A stretch of 64,000 nt of DNA from Saccoglossus kowalevskii (taxonomy: Eukaryota; Hemichordata; Enteropneusta; Harrimaniidae): NCBI RefSeq assembly GCF_000003605.2, contig NW_003115315.1, positions 1-64,000 of the forward strand, read 5' to 3'. Numbering within the stretch: the first letter of the stretch is position 1; every line of letters begins with the position of its first letter. Both the position numbers and the translations under genes were made by a program. Positions 9,251-19,119 of this stretch are shown in pieces. The notes under the pieces are model-generated. The model did no database searches, was not told the DNA's origin, and was given only the letters and a program-made list of their open reading frames with translations.

Positions 9251-9659
9251 TCTAGGCCTGCTTTCTGCTGTTGGTATAACCATTGTCCAGCTTCCTGCTA
9301 CTGGTGACTTGACTGCTGATCAACCCTTATCCTTGCTGCTTCTCTTTGGTGAGTAATTGCTTGATTGTTTCTGGTTACTGTATTTGTTGTTGTCTCCCCG
9401 GGTGTGTGCCATCTTTGGCCCCCGGGGAAAGTCCGGAAGATGCCGTGAAGAGAAGACACTGCGAAGCGCTCCTGAAGAAACCAGCTCCTGTCTCGTTCTG
9501 CTCTGCTTGGTGAGTCTTACCCATTATTTGTCTGCTTGTCGCTAGTTTTCTACTTGGCGTCCTGTGTATCCTGTGTGGTTGGTGTCACCTATCTGGAGGA
9601 CTGGCCTTTGCGCCGTTTCCCAAATCCTCCCCCGATTGTTGATCACTGCTCTGACGAGA
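9251..9659 (+). other. LINE 5' UTR with possible splice sites
   Basis: No ATG-started frame of note; the frame at 9357-9545 opens with TTG. Two strong donor-like sites, TTG|GTGAGT, lie at 9349 and 9510, and a pyrimidine-rich acceptor-like TAG ends at 9545. An intron 9349-9545 (197 bp) would be possible; 9510-9545 alone is too short. Both donors pair in part with the U1 5' end kept just upstream. In the copy at the right edge, the segment ending exactly at the first donor is duplicated. Confidence 0.55.
9349..9354 (+). promoter_or_regulatory. Candidate 5' splice site GTGAGT in LINE leader
   Basis: G|GTGAGTAA pairs over eight bases (one wobble) with the U1 5' end. The matching site at 62883 is the exact right border of the 138-bp duplication. 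The borders suggest use as a donor; there is no RNA evidence. Confidence 0.4.
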
Positions 9660-11180
9660 ATGAGGCGAGATTCCTCTATCTCGGTCACGTTGACTGAACC
9701 TGTCAAACCAGTTGACCTGTTCAAAAGAATTAAAGAGTTAGGTATTAATATTGACGACTTGACGTGTGTCCAGCCTCTGCCTGGTAACAAGTATGATATA
9801 ACATTCACTTCATTCAGCAAAAGAAGAGAAAATGAACGGAAATTTGAAAAGATGCATGGCGTAGAAGATTGCAAAAATTTTACTGAGTACACGATCGTCA
9901 CCCTTTTCCATATCCCATCTGAGACCAACGACAACGAAATTCGGTACACTCTTAGCCAATATGGCGAGGTCTTGGCCTCCCGCTTCTGTACCTACCACTT
10001 CGCTCCAAAAGTGTTCAATGGTAACCGCCAATATAAAATGAAATTGAGATCTAACATTCCATCTGCGTTACGTATCTCCGGACGTAATGTTTGGGTTTCA
10101 TACATGGGACAAGTGAGAACATGCAACAGATGCCAGCAATCAGGTCACTTATCCAAAGACTGCAAAACCACCATTTGCAACAGATGCCTTGAGCATGGCC
10201 ATTCGACAAATGACTGTGACAAAACCATTGTGTGCACTATCTGCCACAAACCCGGTCACATCGCTCGGAATTGCAAACTCTCCTTTGCTAACCAAGTCTC
10301 TAAAAGTCCCTCATGGGCAAATGCGCCACCAATGTCCTCTAGCTGCAAATGTGGAAACTTCGTTGCAGCCTTGGACATCAAGTGCATGTACTGCTCAGAT
10401 CTGGTCCCTCCAAAAGAAGCAACTATAGAATCATGTACCAAGTGCTCCAAAAAATCCGAATCCCCATATGTAGAAGTCGCATGCCAGGACTGTTTACCCA
10501 CCATTGAAGATATGGTCATAGAAAATACCACCGGAGAAAACACAACCGCCAACACAACCACCAACCCTCCGTCTGAGTCTCCTGTTCATGCTCCCACGGC
10601 CTCTTCTAGGTTACCAGTTACCAAATCAAACGAACCATCTGTTACCCAAAAACAGACACCCAAGATCCCAGCCAACACGGAGAATATGACCAATGAAATG
10701 GATCAACCAACACCAGCCCACAGTAGTGGTGAAAGCTCTCAATCATCATATGAGACTGCCATAGTCACACTGCCGCAGCCAGCTACAGCCCACCCTGGTC
10801 CAGAAAACACGAAACCTCCAACAGAAGATAGAAAAAGACACTTCTCAGATGATGGTCAAACAGATGAAAGTGCAAAAAAAATGAAACCACCGGAAGTGAC
10901 CAAACTTCATGAAATTGTTACTAAAAATGCTAAGTTTACTTGCAACCAGTTCGCCAGCATTGGTTGCGAATTCATTGCTGAATCCTTTGCCAGCCTGCGT
11001 TCCCACTGTAAGAAGGAACATGGAGAGAGGGGAGTGAAATTATTTTGTCCGGTGTCAGCCTGCAAATTTTCCTCCGGCACAACATTGGCTTGGACAAAAC
11101 ATGTACACACAACACATACACACTTCTTATCGCAGCAGACGATAGAAAGTTTACAGCAGTGTCTCACCCTTAACCAGTAA
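9660..11180 (+). CDS. LINE ORF1 protein (gag-like, CCHC and C2H2 zinc fingers)
   Basis: RNA-binding ORF1 protein expected to coat the LINE RNA. The open frame begins further up, but the first in-frame ATG is at 9660, giving 506 residues starting MRRDSSISVT. Residues 1-150 form a conserved-looking N-terminal region. Three CX2CX4HX4C knuckles follow at about 155-168, 173-186 and 192-205. Two Cys clusters (CXCX10CX2C at 229-245, CX2CX12CX2C at 259-278) may be small zinc ribbons. A Ser/Thr/Pro-rich stretch of about 130 residues leads to two C2H2-like fingers (C428, C436, H449, H454 and C463, C468, H481, H486). C2H2 fingers are what R2-type LINEs use to bind target DNA, so a U1-gene-binding role is an attractive inference. 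It ends four bases before the ORF2 ATG. The frame is intact. Confidence 0.85.
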   Translation: MRRDSSISVTLTEPVKPVDLFKRIKELGINIDDLTCVQPLPGNKYDITFTSFSKRRENERKFEKMHGVEDCKNFTEYTIVTLFHIPSETNDNEIRYTLSQYGEVLASRFCTYHFAPKVFNGNRQYKMKLRSNIPSALRISGRNVWVSYMGQVRTCNRCQQSGHLSKDCKTTICNRCLEHGHSTNDCDKTIVCTICHKPGHIARNCKLSFANQVSKSPSWANAPPMSSSCKCGNFVAALDIKCMYCSDLVPPKEATIESCTKCSKKSESPYVEVACQDCLPTIEDMVIENTTGENTTANTTTNPPSESPVHAPTASSRLPVTKSNEPSVTQKQTPKIPANTENMTNEMDQPTPAHSSGESSQSSYETAIVTLPQPATAHPGPENTKPPTEDRKRHFSDDGQTDESAKKMKPPEVTKLHEIVTKNAKFTCNQFASIGCEFIAESFASLRSHCKKEHGERGVKLFCPVSACKFSSGTTLAWTKHVHTTHTHFLSQQTIESLQQCLTLNQ

Positions 11181-11184
11181 TATC

Positions 11185-14100
11185 ATGACTACCATCGCCT
11201 CTATAAACATCCAGGGACTACGCAACCAAGCCTCCAGACTCGCCTTCTTTAACCACTGCCATAGCGCCAAATTCGACCTTATCTGCATCCAGGAAACGTA
11301 TATGAGCTCTTGTGATGATGCGGAGCAATGGGAGATGGAATGGGGTGGACGCATCCTGTATAGCCTTGGGTCTAAACACTCAAGAGGCGTGGCCATCCTT
11401 TTCTCTCCAGCCTTCCAAGCGAAGTACAATGAAGTTCATACGGATTCTGAAGGCAGAGTTGTTTCTGTCTCCATCACGCATGGCACCACTTCCTTTCGTT
11501 TGTGTTCTGTCTATGCCCCCAATAATCCTCAGGCTCGCATTAGCTTCTTCGGTTCTCTTGCTCAATATTTGCCCCCAAACAAAGAGACAATCCTATGTGG
11601 TGATTTCAATTGTGTCAGTGATCCACTGCTTGACAAACTTGGTGGACTTGATAGCCCAGAAGTCCGGGCCGGCTCTGATGTCCTTAATTCCATCTGCTCT
11701 GACTATAATATCACTGATCACTGGCGCATTTCCCATCCCTCAACGAAGGAATTCACCTGGAGGAGTGCCAACAACGCTTCTGCATCTAGAATTGACAAGT
11801 TTCTGACCCCCAAAAACATGACCACTGAATCTAAAATCATTCCTTGTCCATTCTCTGACCATGAATTCATCACCTGTGTACTCAAGATGCCAACATCCAT
11901 CGCAAGAGGTCGAGGTGTATGGAAGTGTAATATCTCAACCCTCCAAGACCCTGTAGTCAGGAGTAGCATAAGAAAACACATCCAACAATGGAAGACCCTT
12001 AAACCTGCCTTTGACTCTATTTTGGACTGGTGGGACACAGTCAAGGCTCGGGCCAAATCACTAATCACCACGCACTCAAAACGCATATCGCAAGACAATA
12101 GAGCAAAGCTGAACAAACTTCTTCATCATTTTAAAGAACTGACACATAAGCTTAACTCGGGAGACCGTACTCGGGCTACCCTGGGATCCTACCACATTAC
12201 CAAAAAGAAAATTCATGACTTACAGCTTAGGAAACTGGAAGGGGCGAAAATCCGCTCGCGAGCACAACTTATTCAAGAGCAGGAAAGATGGTCAAGCGTC
12301 TTTTTAACTACAGAACGCAGACGTGGCAAGAGCAAGCTGGTCTCCAGTGTTATCAATGCTGAAGGCAAAGTGGTGTCAGATCCGGATGAAGTCCCATCTG
12401 TCTTTGCCCAATTTTATAGTAAATTATATACATCACAACCAAACTTAGACTGCAAGGAGCAAGATTTCTTCCTGGGCAAGCTCACCAGGTCTTTCTCTGA
12501 CATGCAAAAACAACAACTTGACAAACCAATTATACAGAAAGAGTTACATGATGCTCTGAAGAACATGAAAGATAATAAGACCCCGGGCTTGGATGGTCTT
12601 CCCAAAGAATTTTATATGCTCTTCTGGGAAGATCTAGGAGAAGATTTCACCCAAGTTATTAATATCGCCATGACACAAGGTCAACTATCCACCTCCCAGC
12701 GTCAGGGTCTAATCACCCTGGTGAATAAGCCTTCACCCCAAGAAGGTAATCATCACGAAGCAGTGCGCCCTGGGGATAAAAGACCTATATCCCTTCTTAA
12801 CGTTGACTACAAAATCGTCACGAAAGCTCTCGCCACCCGTTTATATTCTGTTCTTCCATCTGTTATCGGGCCTTTCCAAACCTGTGGTGTTGCTGGGCGG
12901 TCAATTCACCAAAACGTGCGCATCCTGAGAGATTTCACCACTTTTGCTAATAGCAGAGGCTTTGGCAGTGCTATCGTTTCTTTGGATCAGAAAAAAGCCT
13001 TTGATAGGGTTGAGTGGAAATTCCTATATAAAACCCTCATGCAGCTGAATTGCGGCTCACTCTTCTGTTCTTACATCAAGACGATCTACAATGATATCAT
13101 GAGTTCGGTCACCGTCAATGGGCATGTGTCCCCTGCCTTTTCTTTATCTAGGGGTGTCCGTCAGGGCTGCCCACTCTCACCTTTGCTGTACATCATTTTC
13201 ATGGAGCCGCTTGCAGCAGCTGTGCAGAGTTCAACCGAAATCAAAGGTGTGAAACTACCTGGATCAAAAACTGAATGCAAACTTCTCCAATATGCAGATG
13301 ACTCCACAGCTCTGGTTACTGATAATAAGTCGTTCAAGGCTCTGTTCCAACTTTTTGAGAGATTTGGTACTGCTTCGGGCTCTGAACTCAATATGACGAA
13401 ATGCAAAGGTCTCTTCCTAGGAAGCTGGAGAAACCGTTCAGACAAGCCTTATAACATTGACTGGACGGGGGTCAGAATCAAAATCAATGGCTTCTGGTTT
13501 GGGAGCATCGATATGAGTGCCGTCAATTGGGACAGTTGCGTCAAGAAGTTTAAAACCACTCTTACTCAATGGGAGAAGAGACGTCTCTCAATGGTCGGAA
13601 AAGTCATCGTCATAAACAACCTCGTTACCGCACCACTTTGGTACATTGCACACATCTACAATATTCCCAACTCTGTCATTCAGACGCTCACTCCTCTGGT
13701 TTTCAACTTCATGTGGTCTGGGAAGAAAGAATTTATAAAGCGGGAAACTTTCTATCTGCCTCTACAAGAAGGGGGATTGGGCCTGGTTAACATCCAAATG
13801 AAGGCTGATGCCATTTTTATTCAAAGTTCCTGTAGTTCTATGGTGTCGGATCTCCCAGATCGCTTCTTCCCTCTGTCCTGGGCGAATAAAAACCTTCTAG
13901 CAATTCTGGCTCTGCCTTGGTCTAACCTGTATCCGCACTTTTCTGACCCACCACAATGGCATGCTCACCTCAGAAAGTCTTGTCAACAAAACCATGCGAC
14001 ACTCTGCACATCCAACTGGACGATCATATCTACACAATCTGTGTATTCCACTCTCCTTGAGAAACTATCGCATACCCCACACGTCATCTTGAAAGCTCCC

Positions 14101-14223
14101 CACATGAACTGGAGTAAAATTTTCGCATCGTGCCACAGTCCTCTTCTGGATAACCTGTTGAAGGAGCTGGCCTGGAAAATCGTTCACAAGGCTCTGAAGA
14201 CAAAGAGCACCCTATATCATTAA
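11185..14223 (+). CDS. LINE ORF2: AP endonuclease and reverse transcriptase, 3'-truncated
   Basis: Nicks target DNA and reverse transcribes the LINE RNA from the nick. N-terminal APE domain, residues 1-235: N8, E37 (IQET), Y110 (VYAPN), D140 and N142 (GDFN), D204 (RIDKF), S224-D225-H226 (SDH), so the catalytic set is complete. Reverse transcriptase about 440-770: GLDGLPKEFY, RPISLLN, D601 in LDQKKAFDRV, RQGCPLSPLLY, Y703-A-D-D706. The thumb/connection region follows (KVIVINNL, EGGLGL) to residue 1012. Relatives run to roughly 1200-1300 residues with a C-terminal Cys/His zinc domain; this frame ends just before that domain. Its TAA (14221-14223) is the first triplet of U1 spacer, not an ORF2 stop. 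TAA-tatc-ATG separates it from ORF1, suggesting termination-reinitiation. Confidence 0.9.
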   Translation: MTTIASINIQGLRNQASRLAFFNHCHSAKFDLICIQETYMSSCDDAEQWEMEWGGRILYSLGSKHSRGVAILFSPAFQAKYNEVHTDSEGRVVSVSITHGTTSFRLCSVYAPNNPQARISFFGSLAQYLPPNKETILCGDFNCVSDPLLDKLGGLDSPEVRAGSDVLNSICSDYNITDHWRISHPSTKEFTWRSANNASASRIDKFLTPKNMTTESKIIPCPFSDHEFITCVLKMPTSIARGRGVWKCNISTLQDPVVRSSIRKHIQQWKTLKPAFDSILDWWDTVKARAKSLITTHSKRISQDNRAKLNKLLHHFKELTHKLNSGDRTRATLGSYHITKKKIHDLQLRKLEGAKIRSRAQLIQEQERWSSVFLTTERRRGKSKLVSSVINAEGKVVSDPDEVPSVFAQFYSKLYTSQPNLDCKEQDFFLGKLTRSFSDMQKQQLDKPIIQKELHDALKNMKDNKTPGLDGLPKEFYMLFWEDLGEDFTQVINIAMTQGQLSTSQRQGLITLVNKPSPQEGNHHEAVRPGDKRPISLLNVDYKIVTKALATRLYSVLPSVIGPFQTCGVAGRSIHQNVRILRDFTTFANSRGFGSAIVSLDQKKAFDRVEWKFLYKTLMQLNCGSLFCSYIKTIYNDIMSSVTVNGHVSPAFSLSRGVRQGCPLSPLLYIIFMEPLAAAVQSSTEIKGVKLPGSKTECKLLQYADDSTALVTDNKSFKALFQLFERFGTASGSELNMTKCKGLFLGSWRNRSDKPYNIDWTGVRIKINGFWFGSIDMSAVNWDSCVKKFKTTLTQWEKRRLSMVGKVIVINNLVTAPLWYIAHIYNIPNSVIQTLTPLVFNFMWSGKKEFIKRETFYLPLQEGGLGLVNIQMKADAIFIQSSCSSMVSDLPDRFFPLSWANKNLLAILALPWSNLYPHFSDPPQWHAHLRKSCQQNHATLCTSNWTIISTQSVYSTLLEKLSHTPHVILKAPHMNWSKIFASCHSPLLDNLLKELAWKIVHKALKTKSTLYH

Positions 14224-14361
14224 TATTTAAGTCATGACATTACCAGTCTATTGTGTGCAACTACTAGTTAGAATACGATTTTTTCCAGATGCTCTTGGCA
14301 CTCACCGTCGTGTCTGTTTTGTTTCATTCCATGGGGTACTCCGTTGTTGACAGTCAATGGC

Positions 14362-14526
14362 ATACTTACCTGGCGTAGGGGTTAACTGTGATCATGGAGG
14401 CGGTTCCCTCAGGGAGAGGCCCTCCCATTGCACTTCGGCTGGGCTGACACCTGCGATCGCCCCAAATGTGGGCGACTCGGGCGCATAATTTATGTTAGTG
14501 GGGGACTGCGTTCGCGCTATCCCCTG
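14362..14526 (+). ncRNA. U1: U1 snRNA, copy 11 (C26T), distal element lost
   Basis: C26T makes a U-G wobble in stem-loop I. Only 141 bp of the normal upstream region remain because the LINE ORF2 joins at 14220/14221. The PSE is kept (TCACC at 14302), but the CT tract and distal element are gone, so expression is probably weak. Confidence 0.95.
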
Positions 14527-15153
14527 ATAATGAAACTAAAAAATCAGATCTAATTTCTTACATTGGTCATCTCTAGTGAGAAATCGCGCAGATCCGCCTC
14601 ATGTGAGAACAATGTGGGTTTCCTAACTAGATTTTCAGGGAAATGTCGACCATTGATCAAGTTATTATTATTTATTAAAAATGGACAGGTTTTCGATGTA
14701 CTAAGCAATGAAATAATCGAGAGTTGGCCAGATCCACAGGTCACCTGTACTTGTCGAGTACTGACGCCCTCACACGCCGCGTTTCGCATAAAAGAAAACC
14801 CATTGGTTGACAGCAACCATATGATTTGGGGGGCTACGGACGCTGATAGGATGATCGCTGGCATGGGATTAGTGCCGCTTGGTGTGCGTGCATAATCTCT
14901 CTCTCTCTCTCTACCCAGAATCCTTTGTGGCCAAGTTTGTCGCGAATTTTCAGTATATACAACGCATTTCGTGGAGTCAAATGTCCATGAGCGACCATTA
15001 AAATCATGTGGTTAATATTTAAGTCATGACATTACCAGTCTATTGTGTGCAACTACTAGTTAGAATACGATTTTTTCCAGATGCTCTTGGCACTCACCGT
15101 CGTGTCTGTTTTGTTTCATTCCATGGGGTACTCCGTTGTTGACAGTCAATGGC

Positions 15154-15318
15154 ATACTTACCTGGCGTAGGGGTTAACCGTGATCATGGAGGCGGTTCCC
15201 TCAGGGAGAGGCCCTCCCATTGCACTTCGGCTGGGCTGACACCTGCGATCGCCCCAAATGTGGGCGACTCGGGCGCATAATTTATGTTAGTGGGGGACTG
15301 CGTTCGCGCTATCCCATG
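15154..15318 (+). ncRNA. U1: U1 snRNA, copy 12 (C163A)
   Basis: C163A removes the G140-C163 pair near the base of stem-loop IV. Spacer GTTGAAAGC variant shared with copies 36, 41 and 42. Confidence 0.96.
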
Positions 15319-15943
15319 ATAATGAAACTAAAAAATCAGATCTAATTTCTTACATTGGTCATCTCTAGTGAGAAATCGCGCAGATCCGCCTCATGTGAGA
15401 ACAATGTGGGTTTCCTAACTAGATTTTCAGGGAAATGTCGACCATTGATCAAGTTATTATTATTTATTAAAAATGGACAGGTTTTCGATGTACTAAGCAA
15501 TGAAATAATCGAGAGTTGGCCAGATCCACAGGTCACCTGTACTTGTCGAGTACTGACGCCCTCACACGCCGCGTTTCGCATAAAAGAAAACCCATTGGTT
15601 GAAAGCAACCATATGATTTGGGGGGCTACGGACGCTGATAGGATGATCGCTGGCATGGGATTAGTGCCGCTTGGTGTGCGTGCATAATCTCTCTCTCTCT
15701 CTACCCAGAATCCTTTGTGGCCAAGTTTGTCGCGAATTTTCAGTATATACAACGCATTTCGTGGAGTCAAATGTCCATGAGCGACCATTAAAATCATGTG
15801 GTTAATATTTAAGTCATGACATTACCAGTCTATTGTGTGCAACTACTAGTTAGAATACGATTTTTTCCAGATGCTCTTGGCACTCACCGTCGTGTCTGTT
15901 TTGTTTCATTCCATGGGGTACTCCGTTGTTGACAGTCAATGGC

Positions 15944-16108
15944 ATACTTACCTGGCGTAGGGGTTAACCGTGATCATGGAGGCGGTTCCCTCAGGGAGAG
16001 GCCCTCCCATTGCACTTCGGCTGGGCTGACACCTGCGATCGCCCCAAATGTGGGCGACTCGGGCGCATAATTTATGTTAGTGGGGGACTGCGTTCGCGCT
16101 ATCCCATG
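15944..16108 (+). ncRNA. U1: U1 snRNA, copy 13 (C163A)
   Basis: C163A. Spacer has both the TGAG duplication and the AATTCC change seen after copy 1. Confidence 0.96.
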
Positions 16109-16737
16109 ATAATGAAACTAAAAAATCAGATCTAATTTCTTACATTGGTCATCTCTAGTGAGAAATCGCGCAGATCCGCCTCATGTGAGTGAGAACAATG
16201 TGGGTTTCCTAACTAGATTTTCAGGGAAATGTCGACCATTGATCAAGTTATTATTATTTATTAAAAATGGACAGGTTTTCGATGTACTAAGCAATGAAAT
16301 AATCGAGAGTTGGCCAATTCCACAGGTCACCTGTACTTGTCGAGTACTGACGCCCTCACACGCCGCGTTTCGCATAAAAGAAAACCCATTGGTTGACAGC
16401 AACCATATGATTTGGGGGGCTACGGACGCTGATAGGATGATCGCTGGCATGGGATTAGTGCCGCTTGGTGTGCGTGCATAATCTCTCTCTCTCTCTACCC
16501 AGAATCCTTTGTGGCCAAGTTTGTCGCGAATTTTCAGTATATACAACGCATTTCGTGGAGTCAAATGTCCATGAGCGACCATTAAAATCATGTGGTTAAT
16601 ATTTAAGTCATGACATTACCAGTCTATTGTGTGCAACTACTAGTTAGAATACGATTTTTTCCAGATGCTCTTGGCACTCACCGTCGTGTCTGTTTTGTTT
16701 CATTCCATGGGGTACTCCGTTGTTGACAGTCAATGGC

Positions 16738-16902
16738 ATACTTACCTGGCGTAGGGGTTAACCGTGATCATGGAGGCGGTTCCCTCAGGGAGAGGCCCTC
16801 CCATTGCACTTCGGCTGGGCTGACACCTGCGATCGCCCCAAATGTGGGCGACTCGGGCGCATAATTTATGTTAGTGGGGGACTGCGTTCGCGCTATCCCC
16901 TG
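16738..16902 (+). ncRNA. U1: U1 snRNA, copy 14 (consensus)
   Basis: Consensus gene; spacer with TGAG duplication and GATATGATG, the latter shared with copy 38. Confidence 0.97.
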
Positions 16903-17531
16903 ATAATGAAACTAAAAAATCAGATCTAATTTCTTACATTGGTCATCTCTAGTGAGAAATCGCGCAGATCCGCCTCATGTGAGTGAGAACAATGTGGGTT
17001 TCCTAACTAGATTTTCAGGGAAATGTCGACCATTGATCAAGTTATTATTATTTATTAAAAATGGACAGGTTTTCGATGTACTAAGCAATGAAATAATCGA
17101 GAGTTGGCCAGATCCACAGGTCACCTGTACTTGTCGAGTACTGACGCCCTCACACGCCGCGTTTCGCATAAAAGAAAACCCATTGGTTGACAGCAACCAT
17201 ATGATTTGGGGGGCTACGGACGCTGATATGATGATCGCTGGCATGGGATTAGGGCCGCTTGGTGTGCGTGCATAATCTCTCTCTCTCTCTACCCAGAATC
17301 CTTTGTGGCCAAGTTTGTCGCGAATTTTCAGTATATACAACGCATTTCGTGGAGTCAAATGTCCATGAGCGACCATTAAAATCATGTGGTTAATATTTAA
17401 GTCATGACATTACCAGTCTATTGTGTGCAACTACTAGTTAGAATACGATTTTTTCCAGATGCTCTTGGCACTCACCGTCGTGTCTGTTTTGTTTCATTCC
17501 ATGGGGTACTCCGTTGTTGACAGTCAATGGC

Positions 17532-17696
17532 ATACTTACCTGGCGTAGGGGTTAACCGTGATCATGGAGGCGGTTCCCTCAGGGAGAGGCCCTCCCATTG
17601 CACTTCGGCTGGGCTGACACCTGCGATCGCCCCAAATGTGGGCGACTCGGGCGCATAATTTATGTTAGTGGGGGACTGCGTTCGCGCTATCCCCTG
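17532..17696 (+). ncRNA. U1: U1 snRNA, copy 15 (consensus)
   Basis: Consensus gene with an ordinary spacer except an extra T in the T-run near 18241. Confidence 0.97.
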
Positions 17697-18322
17697 ATAA
17701 TGAAACTAAAAAATCAGATCTAATTTCTTACATTGGTCATCTCTAGTGAGAAATCGCGCAGATCCGCCTCATGTGAGAACAATGTGGGTTTCCTAACTAG
17801 ATTTTCAGGGAAATGTCGACCATTGATCAAGTTATTATTATTTATTAAAAATGGACAGGTTTTCGATGTACTAAGCAATGAAATAATCGAGAGTTGGCCA
17901 GATCCACAGGTCACCTGTACTTGTCGAGTACTGACGCCCTCACACGCCGCGTTTCGCATAAAAGAAAACCCATTGGTTGACAGCAACCATATGATTTGGG
18001 GGGCTACGGACGCTGATAGGATGATCGCTGGCATGGGATTAGTGCCGCTTGGTGTGCGTGCATAATCTCTCTCTCTCTCTACCCAGAATCCTTTGTGGCC
18101 AAGTTTGTCGCGAATTTTCAGTATATACAACGCATTTCGTGGAGTCAAATGTCCATGAGCGACCATTAAAATCATGTGGTTAATATTTAAGTCATGACAT
18201 TACCAGTCTATTGTGTGCAACTACTAGTTAGAATACGATTTTTTTCCAGATGCTCTTGGCACTCACCGTCGTGTCTGTTTTGTTTCATTCCATGGGGTAC
18301 TCCGTTGTTGACAGTCAATGGC

Positions 18323-18487
18323 ATACTTACCTGGCGTAGGGGTTAACTGTGATCATGGAGGCGGTTCCCTCAGGGAGAGGCCCTCCCATTGCACTTCGGC
18401 TGGGCTGACACCTGCGATCGCCCCAAATGTGGGCGACTCGGGCGCATAATTTATGTTAGTGGGGGACTGCGTTCGCGCTATCCCCTG
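18323..18487 (+). ncRNA. U1: U1 snRNA, copy 16 (C26T)
   Basis: C26T as in copies 11, 25, 52, 53 and 71. Spacer has seven Gs and a long CT tract (10 pairs). Confidence 0.96.
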
Positions 18488-19119
18488 ATAATGAAACTAA
18501 AAAATCAGATCTAATTTCTTACATTGGTCATCTCTAGTGAGAAATCGCGCAGATCCGCCTCATGTGAGAACAATGTGGGTTTCCTAACTAGATTTTCAGG
18601 GAAATGTCGACCATTGATCAAGTTATTATTATTTATTAAAAATGGACAGGTTTTCGATGTACTAAGCAATGAAATAATCGAGAGTTGGCCAGATCCACAG
18701 GTCACCTGTACTTGTCGAGTACTGACGCCCTCACACGCCGCGTTTCGCATAAAAGAAAACCCATTGGTTGACAGCAACCATATGATTTGGGGGGGCTACG
18801 GACGCTGATAGGATGATCGCTGGCATGGGATTAGAGCCGCTTGGTGTGCGTGCATAATCTCTCTCTCTCTCTCTCTCTACCCAGAATCCTTTGTGGCCAA
18901 GTTTGTCGCGAATTTTCAGTATATACAACGCATTTCGTGGAGTCAAATGTCCATGAGCGACCATTAAAATCATGTGGTTAATATTTAAGTCATGACATTA
19001 CCAGTCTATTGTGTGCAACTACTAGTTAGAATACGATTTTTTCCAGATGCTCTTGGCACTCACCGTCGTGTCTGTTTTGTTTCATTCCGTGGGGTACTCC
19101 GTTGTTGACAGTCAATGGC

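Larger units (their letters stand above)
9251..14220 (+). mobile_element. U1-specific LINE, Tx1-like, 3'-truncated by deletion
   Basis: Non-LTR retrotransposon with a 5' UTR of about 409 bp, ORF1 and ORF2 on the U1 sense strand. ORF2 has an APE-type endonuclease and a reverse transcriptase with a YADD site; its RT and post-RT motifs (RPISLLNVDYKIVTKALATR, EGGLGL) resemble Tx1-group elements of the L1 superfamily. Insertion is in U1 stem-loop I, as for the copies at both window edges. The 3' part is missing: sequence changes at 14220/14221 from ORF2 to the middle of the U1 spacer (141 bp before the next U1). LINEs normally lose their 5' ends, so this is a later deletion or an assembly join. 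The first 1.2 kb differs from the element at 62785 at only three positions that I found, so both are young. Confidence 0.9.

Noticed and set aside
9357-9545. 62-residue frame in the LINE leader, also at 62891-63079
   Set aside because: Starts with TTG and spans both donor-like sites; better explained as 5' UTR.
9564-9659. Longer ORF1 starting at 9564
   Set aside because: That start codon is GTG; the first ATG in the frame is 9660, and the extra 32 residues look like leader sequence.
9542-9949. Antisense frames across LINE ORF1 and ORF2 (for example 9542-9949, 11718-12116)
   Set aside because: Shadows of the two sense ORFs with no recognisable domain.
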